Positions 7,219-13,756 of a stretch of DNA of 14,950 nucleotides are shown here, one piece after another. Numbering within the stretch: position 1 is the first letter of the stretch; each line of letters starts with the position of its first letter. The DNA lies in contig DASXLL010000050.1 of NCBI GenBank assembly GCA_036496265.1, positions 1-14,950 of the forward strand, in the 5' to 3' direction. Source of the DNA: CAYLLN01 sp036496265 (GTDB lineage: Bacteria; Planctomycetota; Planctomycetia; Pirellulales; Pirellulaceae). The position numbers were made by a program, and so were the translations under genes. A model generated the notes under the pieces. It was not told the origin of the DNA, did not search any database, and saw nothing but the letters and a program-made list of their open reading frames with translations.

Positions 7219-7227
7219 TGTGGATAA
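7219..7227 (-). promoter_or_regulatory. perfect DnaA-box 9-mer
   Basis: TGTGGATAA on the plus strand is the exact complement of the consensus DnaA box TTATCCACA. It ends one base before the conserved TGCTACGGTT element of the second TerB-like gene, so it would overlap the region between -35 and -10. It is a single box, not a cluster, so it is not an origin. A chance match in a window of this size is possible, at roughly one in ten for both strands. Confidence 0.4.
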
Positions 7228-7228
7228 A

Positions 7229-7291
7229 TGCTACGGTTAAGTGGGCCACCGCGCGCCTCTGCGCTGGCCCACAACACGCCGTCCCACTTAA
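7229..7291 (+). promoter_or_regulatory. leader of the second TerB-like gene with two competing stems
   Basis: TGCTACGGTT (7229-7238) repeats the element at 4231 and may hold the -10. It runs into TTAAGTGGG (7237-7245), which is exactly complementary to CCCACTTAA (7283-7291). Overlapping it, GTGGGCCA (7241-7248) is exactly complementary to TGGCCCAC (7265-7272), and this stem is extended by GCGC (7251-7254) / GCGC (7261-7264) after a two-base bulge. GTGGG at 7241-7245 can therefore pair with either of two CCCAC copies, and the two stems exclude each other. The arrangement resembles an attenuator or RNA switch; that role is inferred. Confidence 0.45.
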
Positions 7292-7318
7292 TCTGAGAAC
7301 CAAATCCGAGAGCCAATC

Positions 7319-7726
7319 ATGAGTCAGTTCTACCAACTGCTGGCACAAATTCAGGCCGATGGTGGCATCACCGACGACGAGATTGTTCCCATCCGGCAGC
7401 AGATCGAAGCGGATGGCAAACTGGATATTGACGATGTGAAACTCCTCGTCGAGTTGTACTGCGACTCTGAAAATCGCTGCCCTGATTTCGACGAATTGTT
7501 CTTCTCCACGCTCGAAAAAGTCTTCCTCGCCGACGGCCAGATCACGCCGAGCGAGGAGTATTACCTGCTCAAAATGCTCTATTCCGATCGCGAGATTCGA
7601 GAGCCGGAGCGCGAGTTTTTGCGGAAGCTGCGCAAGCAATTGCCGGTTCGTTCCGCCAGCTTCGAATCGCTGTTCGACACCGCGATGAACTCTCCCGCCA
7701 CAAACTGGAGCGTCGGCGGCCGCTAG
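7319..7726 (+). CDS. small acidic helical protein, TerB-like (paralogue 2)
   Basis: Encodes 135 residues. It differs from the protein at 4328 at 14 of 135 aligned positions by my count, mostly conservatively (R15G, H28Q, I69F, Q99E), and lacks the last two residues. The acidic ADGKLDIDD and ADGQITPSEE segments and the NWSVGG tail are unchanged. It is predicted to be a soluble helical protein; the TerB-like fold is an impression, not a proven match. Similarity to copy 1 continues about 20 bases upstream of the ATG (CCGAGA just before the start in both). The gene is divergent from DUF1501 across a 291-base region, and a small co-directional gene follows 36 bases downstream. Its nearly identical coding sequence suggests recent duplication or gene conversion. 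Function unknown. Confidence 0.78.
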   Translation: MSQFYQLLAQIQADGGITDDEIVPIRQQIEADGKLDIDDVKLLVELYCDSENRCPDFDELFFSTLEKVFLADGQITPSEEYYLLKMLYSDREIREPEREFLRKLRKQLPVRSASFESLFDTAMNSPATNWSVGGR

Positions 7727-7762
7727 TCGTCGTTCCTGAATTAAGCCATCACGCGCACTCCG

Positions 7763-8053
7763 GTGCTGCGCGGCGTCTATGAAGGCAAGTTCACGCAAGA
7801 AGAGCTATACGCCGTGCTTCCGCTGGATGCAGAAGAAATTTTCGACGGCAGTAATGACCCAGCGCCGGACACCGCGGGCGCGAATATCATTCTAGTCGCC
7901 AATTCCGAGCCCAAATCCGCGAACGACGACGATCTTCGCGAATCGCTCGTCAAATTCAAGCTCCTCGCCGGCATTCCCGACGAGCCCTTTCAGCTCGACA
8001 TCGGCGATGAAGTGAAAAAAATCGTCGATCGATTGCTCGACGGCAAAGAATAA
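7763..8053 (+). CDS. small acidic protein of unknown function, start uncertain
   Basis: Encodes up to 96 residues from a GTG at 7763, which has no Shine-Dalgarno site. The frame is open only back to a TAA at 7742-7744; between these the codons read A-I-T-R-T-P, with no ATG, GTG or TTG but an ATC at 7748. The product is acidic, begins with LRGVYEGKFTQEELYAVLPL, has a loose middle, and ends with a likely helix (VKKIVDRLLDGKE). There is no signal peptide or motif I recognise. Its codon usage matches the neighbours. It lies 36 bases after the second TerB-like gene and could be translated from the same mRNA. It may instead be the remnant of a gene that lost its 5' end. Confidence 0.5.
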   Translation: MLRGVYEGKFTQEELYAVLPLDAEEIFDGSNDPAPDTAGANIILVANSEPKSANDDDLRESLVKFKLLAGIPDEPFQLDIGDEVKKIVDRLLDGKE

Positions 8054-8250
8054 CCTTCGCTGCACCTGAATTTGTGTAAAACGAGCGCTCGGGGCAAAGT
8101 CCTTGGGCTACGCGTTGGTTTCCAGACGGTTCTTGTTGCCCGAGCCGCATCTCGCAAGCTCCGCAAAGTCGCTGCGGCGCGGCACTTGCAGTAATGTAGC
8201 AATAATTTCGCTCCGCCAACGAATTGCGGGTTATAAACAGGAGCCAAGGT

Positions 8251-8655
8251 ATGAAGCGATTTCTTCTCGCGCTTTCCGCCGTCCTTACGTCGTGCTTAAT
8301 AGCCGCCGGCCAAACGCCTCCCCCGCCAAATTCCCAGCCAGGACCCGCGGCGCAGATCGGCGAGAAGATCGATCGCGGGCTGAACCAAATCGGCGCGGAA
8401 TTAAGCCAGGCTTGGTCCGAGGTTCGCAAATCCGTCGAAAAAATGGGGATCCAAGGCCGCGTTTATGGCCGGCTGCACTGGGACAAAGCCCTGGAAGGCG
8501 CAAATCTGGAAGTTAGCGTTCGCGATGGGCAGGTCGTGGTGCTATCAGGCACCGTCGCTAGTGCCGCCGCCAAGCTAAAGGCGGAGCAAATCGCCCACGA
8601 CACGGTGGGCGTCAATAATGTCGTTAATGAATTGACTATCGTTGCGGCAAAGTAG
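8251..8655 (+). CDS. exported BON-domain protein
   Basis: Encodes 134 residues. The ATG at 8251 has AGGAG (8239-8243) seven bases upstream and is preferred over the in-frame start at 8224. Residues 1-20 (MKRFLLALSAVLTSCLIAAG) form a signal peptide. L12-T13-S14-C15 fits a lipobox, so it may be a lipoprotein anchored at Cys15; otherwise cleavage would fall after the AAG at 18-20. A Pro-rich linker and an amphipathic helix (about 33-63) follow. The C-terminal 65 residues fit a single BON domain: a LEVSVRDGQVVVLSGTVAS strand pair, the helix AAAKLKAEQIAHDT, then VGVNNVVNELTI. BON domains occur in periplasmic proteins such as OsmY and are thought to bind membranes or phospholipids. The upstream 197 bases (8054-8250) hold no gene or clear promoter. 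Confidence 0.85.
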   Translation: MKRFLLALSAVLTSCLIAAGQTPPPPNSQPGPAAQIGEKIDRGLNQIGAELSQAWSEVRKSVEKMGIQGRVYGRLHWDKALEGANLEVSVRDGQVVVLSGTVASAAAKLKAEQIAHDTVGVNNVVNELTIVAAK

Positions 8656-8675
8656 GATAGGCGTCCCGCCTATCC
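8655..8675. terminator. hairpin between convergent genes
   Basis: GGATAGGC (8655-8662) and GCCTATCC (8668-8675) form a perfect 8-bp stem with a five-base loop, beginning on the last base of the BON-gene stop codon. It lies between two convergent genes 28 bases apart and could end transcription from both sides, although T-runs are lacking. Confidence 0.5.
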
Positions 8676-8683
8676 GCAAGCGG

Positions 8684-9769
8684 TCAGGACGCGAGCGGCA
8701 GTTTGACCGGCCGCCGGCTGTCGTTCGAACGGTAGATCGCGGTGAACATTTCGACGACGATGCGGCCTTCGCAGCCCGTAACGAGCGGCGGCCGGTCGTC
8801 GCGAATTGCGGTGAGGAAATCTTGAATTTGCACCGCGTGATAGTGAGTCGTCGGGTCAATTTGTTTGCCGCGGTCGCGATCCTCGGCTTGGAATTGAGCA
8901 AGCAGGTGTTCTTCGCCGGGGATGGTCCAAAGGTCATTGATCGGCGGCTCGACGATCGACGTCATTCCGGCCACAAACGTCGCGCCGGTATCGGTTTGCA
9001 CGCCGATGGAGGCCCCATTGGAGCCGTGGATGTGGACGTTTGTGTAAATACCCGGCTTTTGCGAGACACTGGTGACGATGTTGCCGAGTGCGCCCGATTG
9101 AAAACGAATGATCGCGAGCGCCGTATCATCGACTTCAATGTAAGGGTGATTGAGGTTGCCCCAGCAGCCGGTGATTTCGTCAATGGGCCCTAAAAACCAT
9201 TGCAGCAGGTCGAGCTGGTGCGGCGATTGATTGACGAGGACGCCGCCGCCTTCGGTAGCCCATTTGCCGCGCCAGGGATCGGAACGGTAGTAAGCTTCGT
9301 CGCGCCAGCTCAAGCCCGTGAACGTTCCCAGAACTGGTCGGCCGATTTTGCCCGCCTCGATCGCGGCTTTCATCCGCTGCGCGGGCTCAAACAACCGCCG
9401 CTGGCTGACAACACCCAGCTTGACGTTGTATTTCTCGGCCGCATTGATCATCGCATCGCAGGCGGTCAGCGATGAGGCGAGCGGCTTTTCGACGATGACG
9501 TGAACCCCAACCCGGGCCGCTTCGATGCACGGCTGCTCATGCAGCGGATGCGGCGTACAGATCGTGACGGCCTCCACGCCACAGCGACTGATCATGTCTG
9601 AAACGGAGTCAAACGCCGCGACGCCGTAGCGGCCGGCAAAGTCCTGGGCGCGGGAAAGCTGCGCGTCGCACACCGCGACAAACCTCGATTCCGGCAGCGT
9701 GCTGAGCGCCGCCGCATGAATCTGCCCAACTTTGCCGCAGCCGACGAGAGCCGTGCGAACTGGAACCAT
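8684..9769 (-). CDS. Gfo/Idh/MocA family oxidoreductase
   Basis: Encodes 361 residues from the ATG at 9769. The frame extends to a TTG at 9844, but the added 25 residues lie before the Rossmann strand and are unlikely. An SD-like GGAGAG is about 12 bases upstream of 9769. Residues 4-20 contain VRTALVGCGKVGQIH, the GxGxxG NAD(P)-binding loop (G10, G12, G15). The family EKP motif is at 94-96, with Lys95 the usual catalytic/cofactor-contacting lysine. The C-terminal substrate domain begins near 125 and includes GGGVLVNQSPHQLDLLQW (174-191), in which D187 and H184 match the family's H-x-x-D pair. These are cytoplasmic (or sometimes Tat-exported) sugar, inositol or related polyol oxidoreductases. 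No signal peptide is seen here. The substrate cannot be told from sequence. The gene is divergent from 9863. Confidence 0.92.
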   Translation of the reverse strand: MVPVRTALVGCGKVGQIHAAALSTLPESRFVAVCDAQLSRAQDFAGRYGVAAFDSVSDMISRCGVEAVTICTPHPLHEQPCIEAARVGVHVIVEKPLASSLTACDAMINAAEKYNVKLGVVSQRRLFEPAQRMKAAIEAGKIGRPVLGTFTGLSWRDEAYYRSDPWRGKWATEGGGVLVNQSPHQLDLLQWFLGPIDEITGCWGNLNHPYIEVDDTALAIIRFQSGALGNIVTSVSQKPGIYTNVHIHGSNGASIGVQTDTGATFVAGMTSIVEPPINDLWTIPGEEHLLAQFQAEDRDRGKQIDPTTHYHAVQIQDFLTAIRDDRPPLVTGCEGRIVVEMFTAIYRSNDSRRPVKLPLAS

Positions 9770-9862
9770 AGTTTTGATAGTCTCTCCGCCCTCAAGCCAG
9801 ACGCCAAGAGCCGCTGGAATGAACTTGTAACGTTCATTGTGCAATCCTAGAATCTGAGATCA

Positions 9863-10066
9863 ATGTTATTACGTTACCGCCTTCGCACCTTGCTGATTCT
9901 TCTTGCCGTTGCGCCGCCGCTCATCGGATTTTGGCCGGCCATCCAGCGGCGGGCCGTCGCGCGTATGGCTCAAATCAGTGCGTTAGATGTGGCCGTCGGC
10001 GTCGCCTTTACCTCGCTGATTGTGATTCGCGTGCGGCTCGACCAAAGCCTGACGCGCGACGCCTGA
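9863..10066 (+). CDS. short membrane protein of planctomycete RLRTLL type
   Basis: Encodes 67 residues. The N terminus, YRLRTLLILLAVAPPLIGFW (5-24), is a basic start followed by a hydrophobic helix, a pattern common at the start of many small planctomycete hypothetical proteins. A second hydrophobic segment (about 40-56, DVAVGVAFTSLIVI) follows, then a short charged tail. It is probably an inner-membrane protein with two helices. No function is suggested. The ATG at 9863 has no strong ribosome binding site; the gene is divergent from the oxidoreductase across 93 bases. Confidence 0.6.
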   Translation: MLLRYRLRTLLILLAVAPPLIGFWPAIQRRAVARMAQISALDVAVGVAFTSLIVIRVRLDQSLTRDA

Positions 10067-10184
10067 CGACATCTCGCTTTGCCGTAATTCAACACTCGCG
10101 ATACACTATCCTCGCGAAATCGCGCTACTCTGCTGCATCAATTGGCACTCATCGCGCACGCTCCTAACTGTTAATCGCCAGCCT

Positions 10185-13100
10185 ATGGACGCCGCCCGCG
10201 CCGAGCCCGCCGGTCACTCGCCATCGGGCGCCTCGCTCCGGTCCGCCGGCTTTTTAGGCCTCCTCGCCACACAGTTCCTCACCGCGACCAACGACAACAT
10301 CTTTCGCTGGCTCGTGATCGGCATCGGCAAGCAACACGTGCCCGCGTCGCAGCACGCCTCCATCTTAACGGCGGGCACCGTCTGCCTAGTGCTGCCTTAT
10401 TTGCTGCTGACCGCGCCGGCCGGTTACCTTGCGGACCGGTTTCCCAAACGAACGGTCATTGTCGGTTGCAAGCTGGCGGAAATCGCCATCATGTTCATCG
10501 GCGTGGCCGCGATCCTGTGCGGCCACCTTACCGGCGGCTTTGCAGTGATTCTGATGATGGTCACCGTCGCGCTACTTGGCGCGCAGACCGCGCTATTCTC
10601 GCCCGCTCGCGCCGGCAGCATTCCGGAAATCCTTAAGCCGGAGCTGATCTCGAAGGCCAATGGCCTGTTTACGTTGTTCACCGTCATCGCGACCGTCATC
10701 GGCATGGTGATCGGCAACTGGCTCGTTGACGTCACCGGCGTCAAGGGCCTCGATCGCTGGTGGCTGTCGGCGATCGTGCTGATCGGCGTCGCGGCTATCG
10801 GCGCGGCGACCAGTCTGCCAATTCGAGTCGTCCCGCCTGGCAATCCAGACCGCACCTTCCCGTGGGATGCTCCGCAGCAAACCTGGCGGGATCTGAAGCT
10901 GCTCGCCGGCAATCTGCCGCTCTTTCGCGTCGCCCTCGGCATTGCCTTTTTCTACGCCGTCGGCGGGCTCGCCCAACTCAACATCGACCAACTCGCCGCG
11001 GAAGGGGGCGCACAAAACGCCTCCGCCAAAAGTCCGCTGCTGCTCGCTTTGATCGCCGGCGTCTGCACCGGCAGCGTATTGGCCGGCATCTGGTCGCACG
11101 ATCACGTCGAGCTCGGCATTCTTCCGCTCGGTGCTTTCGGCGTCGCGCTCAATTCCCTGTTACTTTTCACAGTCCCCGAGCACCTTTTTTCGCCCGCCGC
11201 GCCGATCACGGGTGCATTCGCCTGGGCCAGCCTGCTGCTGTTTCTCCTCGGTGTTAGCGCCGGGCTGTTCAACGTTCCGCTGGAAGCATATCTTCAGGAC
11301 CGCAGCCCGCGCGAGTCGCGCGGCCGCCTGCTCGCCGCCTCCAATTTCCTCACCTTCAGTGGTGTCTGCGCCGCGTCCTTTCTGTTCGCCGCTCTCCGTG
11401 TCCCGATCGCCAGCAAAACCGGCGGACCGCCTACGGAACTCTTCACGCCGCAGCAGATTTTCTTGCTCGCCGGACTGGGCACAATTCCGGTTTTCTTTTA
11501 CATCGTCGTGCTCATCCCGCAGGCCTCGATTCGCTTTGTCGTCTGGCTCCTCAGCCTGACGATTTACCGCGTTCACGTATTCGGCCGCGAAAACGTGCCC
11601 CGCGACAGCGGCGCGCTGCTCGTCCCCAACCATGTCACCTGGGTGGACGGCATCTTGCTGATGCTAACGAGTTCCCGACCCGTGCGAATGATTGCTTGGG
11701 CGCCGAATATTGAGAAGCGGCCGTGGATCAAGCGTTTGGCCGACTTGTTCGGGGCCATTCCAATCGACCCGCTGAAGCCCAAAAAAATAATCACGGCCTT
11801 TCGCGCGGCCCGCGACGCGATCGCCGCCGGCGACCTCGTCTGCATCTTTCCCGAAGGCGGTCTCACTCGCAGCGGCCAGGTCCAAACCTTCAAGCCGGGG
11901 CTGATGAAAATTCTCGAAGGCACGTCCGCACCCGTCATTCCCGTCTATTTGGAAGGCCTGTGGGGCAGCATTTTCAGCTTCAAAGGGGAAAAGTTCTTCT
12001 GGAAATGGCCGGAGAGAATTCCCTATCCTATGTCCATCCATTTCGGGCGGCCGATTCAAAAGCCCGACGACATTTTCGAAATCCGCCAGGCGGTGCTGGA
12101 ACTCGGCACGCAGGCGACCGAGCGCAGCATGCAACACACCGAGTTGGTCACCCAATCATTCATCCGCCAATGCAAGCGCCGGTTGCGCAAAATCAAAATC
12201 GCCGATTCGAGCGGCGTCGAGCTCACCGGCGGGGACACGCTGCTTCGCGCGCTGATCATCCGTCGTCTGCTCCGCCGCATTCTCGCTCCCGATGAAAAAT
12301 ACGTCGGCCTCCTGCTGCCGCCGACCGTGCCCGCCTTCCTCGGCAACATCGCGCTGGCGCTCGACCGCCGCATCACCGCCAACCTCAACTACACCGTCTC
12401 GTCCGACGTGATGAACGCCTGCATCGCCCAGGCCGGCATCAAGCACGTCATCACCAGCCGCCGGTTCATGGACAAGTTGAACTTGTCGTTGAACGCGGAG
12501 CTCGTCTACCTCGAAGACCTCAAAGACCAGCCGACCACAGCCGATAAAGCGATTGGCTTCCTGCAAAGTCGCTTCGTGCCGGCAGGCATTTTGGAGCGAT
12601 TGCTCGGCCTGAAACACGTCAAACCCGATGACGTGCTGACGATCATTTTCACCAGCGGCTCAACCGGCACGCCGAAGGGCGTCATGCTCACCTATGCCAA
12701 CGTCTCCAGCAACGTCGCGGCCATCGACCAGGTCGTTCACCTTCGCGAATCGGACGTGCTCATTGGCATCCTGCCGTTTTTCCATTCACTGGGTTACACG
12801 GTCACGATGTGGGGCGTCGCCAGCCTGGATATCGGCGGCACGTATCACTTCAACCCACTCGACGCCCGCCAGATCGGCAAGATGATCGCCAGTCAAAAAG
12901 GCACGATCCTGCTTTCGACTCCCACATTTCTCCGCGGTCTGATTCGCCGCTGTGAGCCAGACGAGATGAAAACACTCGACGCCGTCGTTTGCGGCGCCGA
13001 AAAATTGCCCAAAGAGTTGGCCGACGAGTTCGAAAAGAAATTCGGCACCCGTCCAGTCGAGGGCTACGGCACAACGGAACTCTCGCCGCTCGCCTCGGTC

Positions 13101-13724
13101 AACATTCCCCCCAGCCGCTCGATCGACAATTTCCAAGCTGATTGCAAAGAAGGCTCCGTCGGCCGCACCGTGCCGGGCGTCACGGCCAAAATCACCGACC
13201 TCGACAGCGGCCAGGAGCTCTCGGCCGGCCAGAAGGGAATGCTCTGGATCGCCGGCCCCAACGTCATGAAAGGCTATCTCAATCAGCCGGAAAAAACGGC
13301 CCAGGTCATTCACGACGGCTGGTACAAAACGGGCGACATCGCCTTCATCGATGAAGACGGCTTCATCCACATTACCGGCCGCGAAAGCCGCTTCTCGAAA
13401 ATCGGCGGCGAGATGGTGCCTCATGTTCGAATCGAGGAGGAACTGGAAAGGGTCACCGGACCATCGCCGGACGGCAAGCCACACTTGGCGGTAACCGCGA
13501 TAGCCGATGAAAAAAAAGGCGAACGACTGATTGTGCTGCACACGAAGCTCGAAAAATCGGCCGATGAGCTACGCAAGGGCCTCGCCGACGCCGGCCTGCC
13601 CAATTTGTTTATTCCTGCCGCTGACAGCTTTTTGGAAATCGAATCGATACCAATTTTAGGCACCGGCAAGCTCGACCTGAGGGGCATTAAGGACTTGGCG
13701 ATCGAAAAAGCACAGCCACGTTAG
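10185..13724 (+). CDS. aas: fused lysophospholipid transporter / acyltransferase / acyl-ACP ligase
   Basis: Encodes 1179 residues in three domains. Residues about 15-440 are an MFS carrier like LplT, with the motif-A sequence AGYLADRFPKR near 84-94; LplT flips lysophospholipids across the inner membrane. Residues about 460-680 are a PlsC-type acyltransferase with the catalytic NHVTWVDG (H483, D488) and FPEGG (555-559). Residues about 700-1179 are an ANL adenylate-forming domain: P-loop TSGSTGTPKG (823-832), GYGTTE (960-965), Asp1051 in TGD, Arg1066, and the C-terminal catalytic Lys1162 in GTGKLD. All key residues are present, so the enzyme should be active. In E. coli, LplT and Aas are separate neighbouring genes that import and re-acylate lysophosphatidylethanolamine; here one chain joins both. 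The ATG at 10185 lacks a clear Shine-Dalgarno site. The gene is convergent with ppk. The fused form is known in other bacteria. Confidence 0.93.
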   Translation: MDAARAEPAGHSPSGASLRSAGFLGLLATQFLTATNDNIFRWLVIGIGKQHVPASQHASILTAGTVCLVLPYLLLTAPAGYLADRFPKRTVIVGCKLAEIAIMFIGVAAILCGHLTGGFAVILMMVTVALLGAQTALFSPARAGSIPEILKPELISKANGLFTLFTVIATVIGMVIGNWLVDVTGVKGLDRWWLSAIVLIGVAAIGAATSLPIRVVPPGNPDRTFPWDAPQQTWRDLKLLAGNLPLFRVALGIAFFYAVGGLAQLNIDQLAAEGGAQNASAKSPLLLALIAGVCTGSVLAGIWSHDHVELGILPLGAFGVALNSLLLFTVPEHLFSPAAPITGAFAWASLLLFLLGVSAGLFNVPLEAYLQDRSPRESRGRLLAASNFLTFSGVCAASFLFAALRVPIASKTGGPPTELFTPQQIFLLAGLGTIPVFFYIVVLIPQASIRFVVWLLSLTIYRVHVFGRENVPRDSGALLVPNHVTWVDGILLMLTSSRPVRMIAWAPNIEKRPWIKRLADLFGAIPIDPLKPKKIITAFRAARDAIAAGDLVCIFPEGGLTRSGQVQTFKPGLMKILEGTSAPVIPVYLEGLWGSIFSFKGEKFFWKWPERIPYPMSIHFGRPIQKPDDIFEIRQAVLELGTQATERSMQHTELVTQSFIRQCKRRLRKIKIADSSGVELTGGDTLLRALIIRRLLRRILAPDEKYVGLLLPPTVPAFLGNIALALDRRITANLNYTVSSDVMNACIAQAGIKHVITSRRFMDKLNLSLNAELVYLEDLKDQPTTADKAIGFLQSRFVPAGILERLLGLKHVKPDDVLTIIFTSGSTGTPKGVMLTYANVSSNVAAIDQVVHLRESDVLIGILPFFHSLGYTVTMWGVASLDIGGTYHFNPLDARQIGKMIASQKGTILLSTPTFLRGLIRRCEPDEMKTLDAVVCGAEKLPKELADEFEKKFGTRPVEGYGTTELSPLASVNIPPSRSIDNFQADCKEGSVGRTVPGVTAKITDLDSGQELSAGQKGMLWIAGPNVMKGYLNQPEKTAQVIHDGWYKTGDIAFIDEDGFIHITGRESRFSKIGGEMVPHVRIEEELERVTGPSPDGKPHLAVTAIADEKKGERLIVLHTKLEKSADELRKGLADAGLPNLFIPAADSFLEIESIPILGTGKLDLRGIKDLAIEKAQPR

Positions 13725-13756
13725 TTTCTCTTTCCTGGCTCTTCCTCGCGTCTGCC

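Noticed and set aside
7219..7227. Replication origin based on the DnaA box
   Set aside because: There is only one box, with no AT-rich unwinding region and no dnaA, dnaN or gyr genes nearby.
4328..7726. Composite transposon or genomic island bounded by the two TerB-like copies
   Set aside because: The copies are direct, coding and without terminal inverted repeats. No transposase or integrase is present, and base composition does not change.
9770..9844. N-terminal extension of the Gfo/Idh/MocA protein from a TTG
   Set aside because: The Rossmann-fold strand starts right after the ATG at 9769. The extra 25 residues fit neither a signal peptide nor the family.
10097..10124. CGCGAT/ATCGCG inverted repeat upstream of aas as an operator
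   Set aside because: Only six base pairs with a 16-base loop in GC-rich DNA; this is expected by chance.
12786..13541. 251-codon minus-strand frame within aas
   Set aside because: It lies fully inside the conserved AMP-ligase domain on the other strand. It is a shadow caused by high GC in codon position three.
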